Source: CAVVVS01 sp963751355 (GTDB taxonomy: Bacteria > Bacteroidota > Ignavibacteria > Ignavibacteriales > Ignavibacteriaceae). From it: a stretch of 59,139 nucleotides of DNA. The notes beneath the pieces were generated by a model, which worked only from the letters and a program-made list of their open reading frames with translations, made no database searches and was not told the DNA's origin. Location of the stretch: positions 1 through 59,139 of the forward strand of contig CAVVVS010000035.1 in the NCBI GenBank assembly GCA_963751355.1, in the 5' to 3' direction. Shown here in pieces: positions 29,362 to 38,446 of this stretch; positions within the stretch are counted from its first letter, which is position 1; each line of letters starts with the position of its first letter. Position numbers and translations under genes: made by a program.

Positions 29362-29764
29362 ATATTAACAATTAGGTTATTGTCTTCAAAAATCATGATA
29401 TCCTTCTTGTCGAAAAAGAAGTTACACAGAGTTCACTGAGAACGCACAAAGAGCCTCTGAGAAAATTATTCTTTGTGGTTCTCTGATGTTCTCCATGTCC
29501 TTTGTGTAAATTTTACATAGTTAGGATTCATAAAAAGAGCTTTTAAGTTATGCTTTATTGCATTACAAAATCATTCTCAACTTAATTCTGAATTGATTTT
29601 TATATCTGTTTTTTTGCATCTTTGTTTCAACTTTGGGGTTGTTTAATTTGTTTTTTTGTACAATACTCATTTACTGTTATTTAAGTACTTTAAACACCCA
29701 AAAGGATTTTTTATTTTATTCAATTGCTCAGTTTAGGGTATAATAAAATTCAGGGGATGGTTAA
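29362..29764. other. Intergenic region with a palindromic repeat
   Basis: Contains the inverted repeat described at 29421-29511 and, from about 29580, an AT-rich stretch leading to the start at 29765. No coding frame supported. Confidence 0.6.
29421..29511. repeat. Imperfect palindromic intergenic repeat
   Basis: The left arm (gttacacagagttcactgag, then aacgcacaaagag) and the right arm (ctttgtggttctctg, then atgttctccatgtcctttgtgtaa) are imperfect reverse complements around an A/T-rich centre. The sequence type, ACACAGAGTTCACTGAGAAC and its complement, is a dispersed intergenic palindrome seen in many unrelated bacteria. It could fold into a long hairpin RNA after the second GHL10-like gene. 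Confidence 0.7.
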
Positions 29765-30583
29765 ATGGAGTTATCAAATCAAAATAGAACTGTTTTAAGC
29801 TTATCTTTTCCATTAATAATTCTAATCATTATAGTCAGTTATGCCGGTATTTTTATTCAGGGAACGTATTCGAAAGAGACAGCTAATTGGACGGCACAGG
29901 CACTCGGTCAGGATATTATTGACCTTTTTCTGGTAACTCCATTTTTACTATTTACTTCGTGGTTTTCGTATAAAGACAATAAATTCGCTTTGATGCTATG
30001 GGGCGGCGGGATGGTATTTGTTATTTACACTTTCTTAATATACTGTTTTGCTCTTCATTTTAATTATTTGTTCGCCCTTTATTGTTTTATTTTAGGTTTG
30101 TCTTTTTACTCCTTTTTATATTTCCTCCTGTCGCAGAATAAACAACCTGTAACAGTTTGGTTCGATGGTGATATACCAGCCAAAACTACCGGAATCCTTT
30201 TTATAGTTACTTCGTGTCTCTTCTATTTCCTCTGGCTTTCAGAAATTATTCCGTCAATGATAATTAACTCAGTGCCTAAAACGGTATTAGAAACCGGCTT
30301 GTTTACAAATCCCGTGCATGTAATAGACCTGGCTTTATTATTACCGGGAGCATTTGTTGTAGGAATTTTATTATTAAAGAAAAAACCATTGGGTTTATTA
30401 CTGGCCCCGGTATTGCTTGTGTTTTTTATTCTGATGTCTATAACAATTGGAACATTAATAATTGTAATGAAAGCTAAAGGTATTGAGGCTGAGTATTCAA
30501 TTGCAGTAATTTTCTTCATACTTGCTTTTATTTATATCGTACTATTGGTTAGATATTTAAAAAATTTTAGAGGTGATTTTTGA
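29765..30583 (+). CDS. Multi-pass membrane protein, unknown function
   Basis: I do not recognise a family. The 272-residue protein is mostly hydrophobic, with about seven helices (around 12-32, 50-66, 70-98, 100-118, 142-160, 180-205, 210-235 and 243-264). Polar stretches between helices are short (ETANWTAQALGQD, LLSQNKQPVTVWFDGD). There is no signal peptide apart from the first helix and no motif for a known transporter. The start ATG at 29765 is preceded by GGGGATGGTTAA. It is followed 190 bp later by a small membrane protein on the same strand. Confidence 0.75.
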   Translation: MELSNQNRTVLSLSFPLIILIIIVSYAGIFIQGTYSKETANWTAQALGQDIIDLFLVTPFLLFTSWFSYKDNKFALMLWGGGMVFVIYTFLIYCFALHFNYLFALYCFILGLSFYSFLYFLLSQNKQPVTVWFDGDIPAKTTGILFIVTSCLFYFLWLSEIIPSMIINSVPKTVLETGLFTNPVHVIDLALLLPGAFVVGILLLKKKPLGLLLAPVLLVFFILMSITIGTLIIVMKAKGIEAEYSIAVIFFILAFIYIVLLVRYLKNFRGDF

Positions 30584-30773
30584 AAAAAATTAAGGCAACA
30601 GGAATAATCCCCTTTTTTATTTTTCGACTTAATTATTTACCGGTTGTACTCAACAGCATTCATTTAGAAATTTGACCGTTAAAGCCGGAATAATCATCAT
30701 TCATAAATATTTAGTTTTAAAAATTATAATTTTTCCTATTTTGTAATTGCAACTTAACAAGGGTTAATCCGAA

Positions 30774-30977
30774 ATGACAACATTTATACTTTGGCTTTTA
30801 TTACTTTTCTTTTGCTGGCCCATGGCATTGCTGGCAGTGATTGCTTATCCATTTATATGGCTGATATTGCTTCCGTTTCGTTTGATCGGTATTACGTTTA
30901 CTGCTTTGTTTAGGTTATTGGAAGCAATCATCACTTTGCCGGTAAGAATTTTAAGAGGCCCGTCAGGGTTAAGATGA
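30774..30977 (+). CDS. Small membrane protein
   Basis: A 67-residue protein almost entirely of two hydrophobic stretches (about 5-30 and 33-56), with a basic C-terminus (PVRILRGPSGLR) and Trp/Pro-rich FCWPMALLAVIAYPFIW. The start has AAGGG 11 bp upstream. I do not know the family; it may be a helical-hairpin membrane protein. Being short and hydrophobic, it is called on its signal and composition only. Confidence 0.6.
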   Translation: MTTFILWLLLLFFCWPMALLAVIAYPFIWLILLPFRLIGITFTALFRLLEAIITLPVRILRGPSGLR

Positions 30978-31115
30978 CTTAGTTTAGTGTTTAATATTGT
31001 AATTGGAAATTACATATTATGATTTAATATTTATCACCGGGAAATTATTTCCTACTATAACTTTCCCAGTTTAAATTATACTATCAATTATGCTTGAGAC
31101 GCATGCGATGCGTCT

Positions 31116-33212
31116 TCACTTAAAAAGAGATGTGTATCTTTTCTGAACATGATCATTACTAACCGCAATTCTTAATGCATTTCTGCTGCCGACGATAATC
31201 ATAAGTTTGCTTGCGCGGGTTACGGCAGTATAAATAAGATTACGCTGCAGCATAATGAAGTGGGTGGTTGTAAGCGGTAAAATAACACAGGGGTATTCAC
31301 TGCCCTGACTCTTATGAACCGTAATTGTATAAGCTAAAGTTAAATCTTCTAATTCTGATGAATCATATTCGATTAAACTGTTACCGAAATTAATTTTTAT
31401 GACATTTTTCTTTGTGTCATAATCCGCAATAAATCCGATATCGCCGTTGAATATTTCTTTTTCATAATTATTACGTAGCTGCATTACTTTATCGCCTATT
31501 CGATATCTGAACTTGCCGCGTTTCAATATTTCCATATTCTGATTTAATCCATTCTGCAAAACAACGTTTATATTATCGGTTCCGGTCAGTCCCTTATGCA
31601 TGGGGCTTAATACCTGTATATCCGAAGCGGCATTGAAATTATATTTTGCAGGAAGCCTGCGCTGACATAAATCCAAAATGATTCCGGGTATATTTTCTTC
31701 GTTGTTTTCCTCGATGAAAAAAAAGTCTGCGTCCTTATTAACACTCAAATCGGGAATCATCCCTTTATTTATATCATGAGCCGTTCTGACTATTTTACTT
31801 TTTTCTGCCTGACGAAAAATTTTTGTTAATGTGATTACCGGTAGTAATTTGGAATTTATTAGGTCTGCTAAAACATTTCCCGGACCAACCGAAGGCAGTT
31901 GATCAACATCTCCCACCAAAATTAAAGTAGTGTCATTATCAACCGCCTCTAATAAATTGTTCATCAAAAAAGTATCCATCATTGACACTTCATCAATAAC
32001 AAGTAAATCCGTTTCCAATTGATTTTCTGAGTTAATATTAAAGAATTCACCCATTGGATTATACTCAAGCAGACGGTGGATTGTCTTCGCTTCACGTCCG
32101 ATTACTTCACTCATTTTTTTTGTCGCTCTTCCGGTGGGGGCAGCAAGCAAAATCTTTTTCTTTAATCCCTGATAAAGTTTTATGATTCCTTTTAAAGTTT
32201 CGGTTTTACCGGTACCAGGACCGCCTGTCAAAATTAATATTTTGTATTCAACTGAACTTTTAATTGCATCAATTTGCTCCGGGGAAAAATTCTTACCTGT
32301 CAATTTCAATAGTTTATTTAATGATGCCGGAGAAGTACCGGAAAAAGAAAGCAAATCATTAACGCGTGTTTCAATTCCTTTTTCTGCATTATAATGCAAA
32401 GAAAGATAGACTTTTTCATCTTCAACAAAGACCTTATTTTCATCGAATAATTCTTTTACATGCGGATCGGATTTTACCAATTCAAAATCAAGCAGATTCC
32501 TGCAATGTTCAATCAGAACATTTTCCGGTAAATAAACATGACCGGTACGGGATGCCTCGGTTAAAACATGAATTATTCCTGCTTTTATTCTATACGGATG
32601 AGTCTCATTAAAACCTGCACTCCTCGCCATTCTGTCGGCAAGTTTAAAACTTATTCCCCTGATATCATAAGCCAGGCGGTAAGGATTCGCTTTAATTATG
32701 TCTTTTGTTTTATCGCCGTACATGCGATAGATTTTCATTGCATAAGTCGTGCTTAAACCGAACGACTGCAGAAAAATCATTATGTCTTTTATCCCTTTTT
32801 GTTCTTCCCAGCTTTTCTTTATGCTATTAATTTTTTTCTTGCCAAAACCGCTGATTTCGCCTAGTCTTTCGATGTTATTATCGAAGATTTCAAACGTTCT
32901 TTCACCGAACTTCTCGACTATTTTTCTTCCCGTTTTTTCACCGATGCCTTTAATAATCCGGGAACTGAAAAATTTTATAATACCTTCCTTAGAAGTCGGG
33001 TAAAGGATTTTAAAAGTTTCTATTTTAAATTGTCTTCCGAATTTGGGATGCGTAACCCATTCGCCCGTAAACTCCACGTTTTCACGGGAATCGAGGCGGG
33101 GCAAATTTCCTACAACAGTATTTCCGTTTTCCAATCTGATTACACAGTATCCCGACGCTTCATCGTAAAATAAATAAATATCAATGCTGCCGGTTATTAA
33201 TTCCATTTCCAA
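31116..33212 (-). CDS. RecD2-like SF1B DNA helicase
   Basis: A 5'-3' DNA helicase of 698 residues, similar to RecD2, a stand-alone RecD-like helicase of bacteria without RecBCD partners. Order: N-terminal OB-like domain (about 1-75), helix-hairpin-helix repeats (IKGIGEKTGRKIVEKFG and LGEISGFGKKKINSIKK), the helical Ile-rich region, Walker A with Lys336 (TGGPGTGKTET), Walker B (LLVIDEVSMMD), motif III (VGDVDQLPSVGPG) and the C-terminal UvrD_C_2-type domain with TVHKSQGSEYPCVILP. All motifs are intact. No RecB or RecC genes are nearby, consistent with the RecD2 group. It is probably monocistronic. Role in DNA repair and replication-fork maintenance by family. Confidence 0.93.
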   Translation of the reverse strand: MEMELITGSIDIYLFYDEASGYCVIRLENGNTVVGNLPRLDSRENVEFTGEWVTHPKFGRQFKIETFKILYPTSKEGIIKFFSSRIIKGIGEKTGRKIVEKFGERTFEIFDNNIERLGEISGFGKKKINSIKKSWEEQKGIKDIMIFLQSFGLSTTYAMKIYRMYGDKTKDIIKANPYRLAYDIRGISFKLADRMARSAGFNETHPYRIKAGIIHVLTEASRTGHVYLPENVLIEHCRNLLDFELVKSDPHVKELFDENKVFVEDEKVYLSLHYNAEKGIETRVNDLLSFSGTSPASLNKLLKLTGKNFSPEQIDAIKSSVEYKILILTGGPGTGKTETLKGIIKLYQGLKKKILLAAPTGRATKKMSEVIGREAKTIHRLLEYNPMGEFFNINSENQLETDLLVIDEVSMMDTFLMNNLLEAVDNDTTLILVGDVDQLPSVGPGNVLADLINSKLLPVITLTKIFRQAEKSKIVRTAHDINKGMIPDLSVNKDADFFFIEENNEENIPGIILDLCQRRLPAKYNFNAASDIQVLSPMHKGLTGTDNINVVLQNGLNQNMEILKRGKFRYRIGDKVMQLRNNYEKEIFNGDIGFIADYDTKKNVIKINFGNSLIEYDSSELEDLTLAYTITVHKSQGSEYPCVILPLTTTHFIMLQRNLIYTAVTRASKLMIIVGSRNALRIAVSNDHVQKRYTSLFK

Positions 33213-33763
33213 AAATTTAATTATTTTTTATCAATTTTATAAGGTTCAAGCAACTAAGTTAAAAAAAATATTTCCATTCGGGATATGAAGATATAAAATC
33301 TTACATCAGTAAGAATATCGTAATTATTTATAATAAGATAAAATATGAGAATTTCATAAGTAAAATTTACGAAAGGAAAATTGAATACTGGATACATTGA
33401 ATTCCAAATATAATTTCCTCAAATTTGTATTGCGGCTACACTGAATACTAAACAGGAATCAAATAGAAATAAAATTGTTTAAGTAATATAGCTTATTCTT
33501 CATTTGTTTATAAAATTAAAATTTATTCTAAGTAAGAATTCTCGGATTTGTATTCATTCAATTCTTAATGTTGCATTTATTAATAAACGTAAAGGGTTCG
33601 GAAAACGATTTAATAATTTGGAAATCAATTAAAATTGATGCCAAAATCAAAAATCTGTGATATTATATGTGCAGGAAAAATATTGCGAATTGAGCTGGAC
33701 AGGCTATTAATAACTTAGGATTTTAATCCTAATCAAGATTTAGAGAATATTGAAAAAAGCAAA
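33213..33763. other. AT-rich intergenic region
   Basis: About 550 bp without a frame or hairpin that I can support. It lies between the divergent starts of the helicase (-) and the DinB-like gene (+), so it should hold promoters for both. Confidence 0.5.
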
Positions 33764-34120
33764 ATGATTGCAAAAGAAAATTTGCTGAAATTATTTAAAA
33801 AAGAGTTTACAACTACACTAAAGGTTATGCGCGCATATCCTGAGGATAAACTGGATTTTACTCCTCATGAGCGTTCAAAAACGGCAAAACAAAACATGGC
33901 TACTTTTGTTTTTGAAATGTACCTGATGAAATCATACGCATTTGGTGCAAGTGTGGAAAGCGCCGTATTTAAAAATTATTCGCCTGATGAATTTATGATG
34001 ATGATGCTGTTCGATCAAATTCATCACCGGGGACAAATGTCTGTGTATATCCGTTTAGCCGGAGGGAAAGTGCCCTCAATATATGGTCCTTCTGCAGATG
34101 ATTCTTCAACCAATTTGTAA
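33764..34120 (+). CDS. DinB-like protein with an apparent internal deletion
   Basis: A 118-residue protein with the start (LLKLFKKEFTTTLKVMRAYPEDKLDFTPHERSKTAKQ) and end (MMLFDQIHHRGQMSVYIRLAGGKVPSIYGPSADD) of the DinB four-helix metal-binding family. Family members are usually 150-170 residues. Here the sequence jumps from FKNYSPDEFMM to the last helix, so roughly 35-45 residues between the second and third helices are missing in frame. The HxxxH-type pair IHHRGQM is present, while the first helix His is replaced in FVFEMYLM, as in some relatives. Metal binding or fold may be compromised. The adjacent YdeI-like gene follows after 26 bp. Confidence 0.75.
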   Translation: MIAKENLLKLFKKEFTTTLKVMRAYPEDKLDFTPHERSKTAKQNMATFVFEMYLMKSYAFGASVESAVFKNYSPDEFMMMMLFDQIHHRGQMSVYIRLAGGKVPSIYGPSADDSSTNL

Positions 34121-34146
34121 AATATTTCTGAAAGTTATTTTTAATT

Positions 34147-34731
34147 ATGGACATTAAATTTTTTAAAACGCAGGCTGACTGGCGAAAGTGGCTTTTAAAA
34201 AATCATAATTCTGCCGATGAGTTGTGGGTAGGTTTCTATAAAAAAGCTTCGGGTAAACCAAGTATTACATGGAAGCAATCTGTTGACGAAGCACTTTGTT
34301 TCGGCTGGATTGACGGGATCAGAAAGAGCATTGATGAGGTCAGTTATAAAATTCGGTTTACTCCGCGCAGAAAAGGCAGTATATGGAGCGCGGTAAATGT
34401 TAAACGTTCGGAAGAGTTAATAAAGCTTGGTCAAATGCATGATTCGGGGTTTGAAGTTTTTAACAACAGAGATAAAAAGAAAACCAACCGGTATTCATTC
34501 GAACAGAAAAAGGTAAAGCTTTCCGCTGAATACGAGAATAAATTTAAAGAGAATAAAAAAGCTTGGGAATATTTTCAGAATAAATCTACATATTATAAAA
34601 GAAGAGCAACATGGTGGATTATAAGTGCCAAAAGAGAAGAAACCAGACAGAGACGACTTTCAACTTTGATTGAGGATTCTGAAGCAGGAAGAATAATCGA
34701 TGTGATGAATATTTCGAAGAATAGAAATTGA
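34147..34731 (+). CDS. YdeI/OmpD-associated family protein
   Basis: A 194-residue cytoplasmic protein of the YdeI/OmpD-associated (bacteriocin-protection-like) family. Markers: WRKWLLKNHNSADELWVGFYKK, SITWKQSVDEALCFGWIDG near residues 38-56, RFTPRRKGSIWSAVN and, near the end, FQNKSTYYKRRATWWIISAKREETRQRRL. There is no signal peptide. It follows the DinB-like gene closely (26 bp) and probably shares its transcript. The molecular role of the family is not established. Confidence 0.92.
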   Translation: MDIKFFKTQADWRKWLLKNHNSADELWVGFYKKASGKPSITWKQSVDEALCFGWIDGIRKSIDEVSYKIRFTPRRKGSIWSAVNVKRSEELIKLGQMHDSGFEVFNNRDKKKTNRYSFEQKKVKLSAEYENKFKENKKAWEYFQNKSTYYKRRATWWIISAKREETRQRRLSTLIEDSEAGRIIDVMNISKNRN

Positions 34732-34859
34732 ACTGCATTTTTTAATATTAAATCAAATATCACAACTAAAATAGAAGGATAATATCTCCACTTTAAATTT
34801 TAATATATATAGGATTGAAATTCGTTCATTATTATTTAATTAATTCATTTATAAATTTC

Positions 34860-35873
34860 ATGAAAAAAAATTGTTTTATAATATTATTAATCTCGCTTTT
34901 TATTTTTCAAAATAAATCAGATGCTCAATGGATTAAAACAAACTTACATTATACAGGCTATGTGTTATCTCTTGCTGCTTACCGGGATGGCAAAGGCAAC
35001 TATGATATTTTTGCCGGTACTTTCGGTGCAGGATTGTATCTATCTACCGACAACGGGGAAAGCTGGGGAAAAATTAATTCAGGATTATCGAATCTTACAG
35101 TGCGTGCTCTCACTGTTTCGGGTAAAAAAATCTTTGCGGGAACCGACGGAGGCGTATTTCAATTAAATACTGATGGCAAAAACTGGAAAGCGGTTAACAT
35201 TGGGCTTACTAATTTATCTATCAGATCTCTTGCGGTTTCATTCAATAAAGCAGACAGTACGGAAATATTTGCCGGCACATTGAATAAAGGGTTATATCTT
35301 TCCAGCGATTATGGTAAAAACTGGGAAGCGGTAAATAATGGTTTAACGGCAAAGGAAGTAATGTCTATTGCTATTTCTTCCAACGGATCAGGGGGAAAAG
35401 ATATTTTTGCGGGAACTATCGGCGGAGGTGTTTTCCTTTCGACCAACAATGGTTCAAGTTGGAAGCAAATAAGTAAAGGATTGAAAAATTATTACATACG
35501 TTCGATTGCAATCGATGGGGAAAAAATATTTGCCGGTACTTTCGGCGGAATATACATGTCAGCCGATAACGGAGCAATTTGGAAAGAGATGAACAATGGA
35601 TTAAACAAAGGCAATGTTTGGACATTATTAATTCCTGCAAGAGAAAAATTAGGAAAGAATGTTTTTGCGGGTACTTTAAACAAGGGAGTATATCTTTCGA
35701 CCGATAATGGAACAAACTGGATTCCCATTAATAAAGGGCTGCCGAACTCTCAAATCTACTCACTTACCGTTTCCTCCGGTGAAGGAGAAAATTCATTTCT
35801 CTTTGCAGGAACGTTTGGCAAAGGTGTATGGAAAATTCCAATATTGAAAATAAAATATCCTGAATTACGCTGA
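34860..35873 (+). CDS. Secreted BNR/beta-propeller repeat protein
   Basis: A secreted propeller-like protein of about 337 residues. I choose the ATG at 34860, which gives a clean signal peptide (MKKNCFIILLISLFIFQNKSDAQW); a longer upstream frame start would add 15 residues ahead of it. Seven or so repeats follow, each with the pattern IFAGT-x-GGGVYLSTDNGSSWKQI followed by GL-x(n)-V-x-S-LAVS, the Asp-box/BNR motif of sialidases and photosystem-II-stability-type propellers. There is no enzymatic catalytic set and no T9SS tail in the visible C-terminus (GTFGKGVWKIPILKIKYPELR). A binding or adhesive surface role is inferred. Confidence 0.85.
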   Translation: MKKNCFIILLISLFIFQNKSDAQWIKTNLHYTGYVLSLAAYRDGKGNYDIFAGTFGAGLYLSTDNGESWGKINSGLSNLTVRALTVSGKKIFAGTDGGVFQLNTDGKNWKAVNIGLTNLSIRSLAVSFNKADSTEIFAGTLNKGLYLSSDYGKNWEAVNNGLTAKEVMSIAISSNGSGGKDIFAGTIGGGVFLSTNNGSSWKQISKGLKNYYIRSIAIDGEKIFAGTFGGIYMSADNGAIWKEMNNGLNKGNVWTLLIPAREKLGKNVFAGTLNKGVYLSTDNGTNWIPINKGLPNSQIYSLTVSSGEGENSFLFAGTFGKGVWKIPILKIKYPELR

Positions 35874-36132
35874 AATGAATGATATTATTAAAGCAATGCA
35901 TTCTCCGAAAAGCATCTGCAAAAAATGAACATTTGTTTTTAGACATGGTTATAAAATAGTGCCCTGATATCCCGCGAATTCTTCATATTACTTCAAACAA
36001 AGTTCAGTATCAAAACTCAAACTAAATTCACCGGTACAGATCTGCCGTTTACCGATTAATTATTTAAAAAATCTTAGCAGTACCGTAATTTTTTAAACGA
36101 AAAAAAATAATCCCTTCAGAAAGGAGATAATT

Positions 36133-36348
36133 GTGAGTGCTTTAATCTTTAAAACCGATATAACTTCAAAACAAGATTTTATAAGAATTCAAAACATGAT
36201 ATGTAAAATCCGGAAAGTTGATGAGTACACGATTGATCTGGAAGACGTAGATAAAGTATTAAGAATACTGTCCGATTCTATAACCATAACCGAAGTGGAA
36301 AATGAGGTTGGGATGCTGGGTTTTTATTGTAAGGAATTGGAAGACTAA
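36133..36348 (+). CDS. Small protein, possible HMA-like fold
   Basis: A 71-residue protein starting at GTG 36133 with an ideal ribosome binding site (AAGGAG, 6 bp spacing), which supports expression. Its alternating pattern of ALIFKTDITSKQDFIRIQNMI, YTIDLEDVDKVLRIL and ITEVENEVGMLGFYCKELE suggests a beta-alpha-beta-beta-alpha-beta ferredoxin-like fold of the heavy-metal-associated type, but the CxxC metal motif is absent. Such proteins without the motif are known in this phylum; function unknown. Confidence 0.7.
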   Translation: MSALIFKTDITSKQDFIRIQNMICKIRKVDEYTIDLEDVDKVLRILSDSITITEVENEVGMLGFYCKELED

Positions 36349-36488
36349 AATACAAGGAAAATTAAACTTTTGAAAAGAAAAAATTGTTATAATATATGAA
36401 TGGAAAGATTAAAGAAACTACCAGTGATTGAGTATCTGAACAACTGGCGGAAGCAAAAGCTAATCTCGAACTATAAATAGCAAATTGA

Positions 36489-36716
36489 TTTATAGACGGA
36501 GTAATTGGATTAGTTATTGCTTCATTTCTGCAAATGTTCACGGTTTCTACATTGAATTTCGGTTCATTTGCGGAATTAACTTTTTCATTTGCTCTTTCAC
36601 CGGGAATAATTATCGTATCATTGGTTTTTGCGTTATTTATAAGATTCATAGGCTGTTTTCTTCCATCGGTACGTGCGGCAAGGCTAAATATTGTCAATGC
36701 TCTCAGAGAAGCATAA
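36489..36716 (+). pseudogene. Relic of a MacB/FtsX-type ABC transporter permease
   Basis: A start-less open frame (stop at 36486-36488) encodes the last ~75 residues of a MacB/FtsX permease: DGVIGLVIASFLQMF, FALSPGIIIVSLVFALFIRFIGCFLP and the family's C-terminal cytoplasmic signature PSVRAARLNIVNALREA. The upstream ~900 bp that a full permease needs is absent; the small HMA-like gene takes its place. Some residual unrelated frames fill 36360-36488. It ends a few bases before a strong hairpin. Truncated remnant; no function expected. Confidence 0.8.
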
Positions 36717-36718
36717 AC

Positions 36719-36745
36719 GCAGGTCAACTGGACAGGTTGACCTGC
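36719..36745. terminator. Perfect hairpin, likely bidirectional terminator
   Basis: A perfect 10-bp stem, gcaggtcaac (36719-36728) and gttgacctgc (36736-36745), with a 7-base loop, sits between the permease relic (+) and the convergent helical-protein gene (-). A short A/T run follows on each side. It fits the end of both transcripts. Confidence 0.75.
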
Positions 36746-36772
36746 AATTATTGGACAAAGGTAATTATATAA

Positions 36773-37396
36773 TTAAACATATCCGGTTGCTTCAATCATG
36801 CTGTTTTCTATTTCCAGCATTTGTGCCATTGCTTTACTCATAGAACGGCGGACAGGAAGAAGTTCTTTCCTCGCAATTCTTACACTTTTGTTGGCTTCAT
36901 CGAAATCATTAGCAAAAAAATGATTCAATACCTGCGATGCTTCGTTTGATAGCCATGCAGTTATATTTGAAAGGTTATCTACAAAGCCTCCCTCTACTTC
37001 CGCAAAGGTTGAAAAGAGTCTTTGAAGAGCATCGTTATCTTTTTTATTCAATAAATTGCTGAGCCATTTATCTAAGAATTTATCGTAAATATTATTAATG
37101 CGATGGCAATGACCGCGCGCTTTGTTCCACCTTAAACTCAAAGTGTTTCCCTCCAGCAAATTTAGTTTTTCCAACTCATTGGCATTATCGTCGGTGGGAC
37201 TTAAGGAAATAGATAAATACCTGGCTATCTCCGTATCGGTAGCAGTGTACAATCGATAAATTTCTTCCAACGCTGTGATGAAATTGGATACCGCCTCTTC
37301 CGGTTGATTGACGGAAGACTCTTTCACTTTTTTCACAACAACTTCAAGAATTCCAAATTGGTCGGCAAGATCCAATAAAGGTTTGAATGGTAACAT
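36773..37396 (-). CDS. Helical protein of unknown function
   Basis: I do not recognise a family. The 207-residue protein has no signal peptide and is almost wholly helical (LLDLADQFGILEVVVKKVKES, EEAVSNFITALEEIYRLY, DEANKSVRIARKELLPVRRSMSKAMAQMLEIE). Its start has AGGGGG 6 bp upstream. It is the last gene of a three-gene same-strand cluster with the metallophosphoesterase (108 bp upstream) and a lipoprotein, so it may act with them. No enzymatic motif seen. Confidence 0.75.
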   Translation of the reverse strand: MLPFKPLLDLADQFGILEVVVKKVKESSVNQPEEAVSNFITALEEIYRLYTATDTEIARYLSISLSPTDDNANELEKLNLLEGNTLSLRWNKARGHCHRINNIYDKFLDKWLSNLLNKKDNDALQRLFSTFAEVEGGFVDNLSNITAWLSNEASQVLNHFFANDFDEANKSVRIARKELLPVRRSMSKAMAQMLEIENSMIEATGYV

Positions 37397-37504
37397 AACT
37401 GCCCCCTTATGTTTTTATTTATAAAGTAAAATTAAACCGGTTGTAATACATTGCAATTTCAATTCTATTGGAAGAATTATGGTTATAGTTATTAAAGAAT
37501 AATT

Positions 37505-38440
37505 TCATCTTTGGTAACAGCAGATTCCTACTTCCTCATTGGTAATTACCGCGAAATCCGAACGACCCTCCGTCCATGCACCTGCATCGATGTAAATGTT
37601 TTTCCCGTTATTAAAATTTGTATCTAGGTAAGGATGATGTGTATGCCCGATTATACAGATTCTTGCATCAGGCATGTCGGGAATTTTTTCGAGACGGTTA
37701 GCATAATAGTTGAAATATTTTACTCCGTACGTTTTTTGATAATCATCTTCAGAAGGATAATCATAAACAGGATCTTTGCCCGAACGGACACCGAAAGAGT
37801 AATTATTATCCTTTGGAATAAGATTAGCTTGAATAAGGAAGTTGGCAAAAAATTGGTTAATATCCCTAATAGTTTTAAAAAACAATTGACTGATTTCCCA
37901 CAAAGAGGCATTAGGATTCGAAAAATCTTCCCAGCGGTCGGCAGTAAATCCGTGTTCAAGGTAAACTTTCCCTTCATTTGCGGCGAATGTAAATGAAGGG
38001 AAATGCCGAAGTTCAAAATCATGATTACCGTAAAGAAAATGTGTTCTCATCCCGTTCATTGTATTAACGATACGATCGTAATCCGGGTGAGACATTCTGA
38101 TTTCAGTACCAGTAGCATTGGTCCCTGCCGCGCTCATTCCCGGAAACCTTTGCTCATATATATCACCAATCTGGTAGATACGCAAAGTCTTATTTTGCAA
38201 AGCTAACTCTTCTTTCAATGTATCGAGATGGTCCAGAAAGCTGATCATAGCTAATGCACCGAATTTAAAATTGTCAAGCGGAGAACTATAGATGTACATA
38301 TGCATATCAGGAATGACAACAAGAATATCGCAGCTTTTTAAAACAGGCTGCCAATCAACAGGAATCGGAGAAGGTTTACCGTTGTTGGTTATTATTTTAA
38401 TTTTATCATTTCCTCTTATGAAATCCTGCTCAATCTTCAT
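37505..38440 (-). CDS. Calcineurin-like metallophosphoesterase
   Basis: A 311-residue cytoplasmic metallophosphoesterase. The metal-binding set is seen in order: VIPDMHMY (Asp and His), IGDIYEQR (Asp), YGNHDFE (Asn-His), and GHTHHP near residue 265 (His pair), plus a long insertion around residues 165-225. No signal peptide. The GGAGGTAA at its start overlaps the stop codon of the upstream lipoprotein gene (6 bp gap), so translation is likely coupled. Substrate (phosphoester, nucleotide or protein phosphate) is not deducible. Downstream is the helical protein. Confidence 0.88.
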   Translation of the reverse strand: MKIEQDFIRGNDKIKIITNNGKPSPIPVDWQPVLKSCDILVVIPDMHMYIYSSPLDNFKFGALAMISFLDHLDTLKEELALQNKTLRIYQIGDIYEQRFPGMSAAGTNATGTEIRMSHPDYDRIVNTMNGMRTHFLYGNHDFELRHFPSFTFAANEGKVYLEHGFTADRWEDFSNPNASLWEISQLFFKTIRDINQFFANFLIQANLIPKDNNYSFGVRSGKDPVYDYPSEDDYQKTYGVKYFNYYANRLEKIPDMPDARICIIGHTHHPYLDTNFNNGKNIYIDAGAWTEGRSDFAVITNEEVGICCYQR

Positions 38441-38446
38441 TTTAAA

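Noticed and set aside
36362..36727. 121-codon minus-strand frame
   Set aside because: It is the reverse shadow of the permease relic and has no ribosome binding site or known domain.
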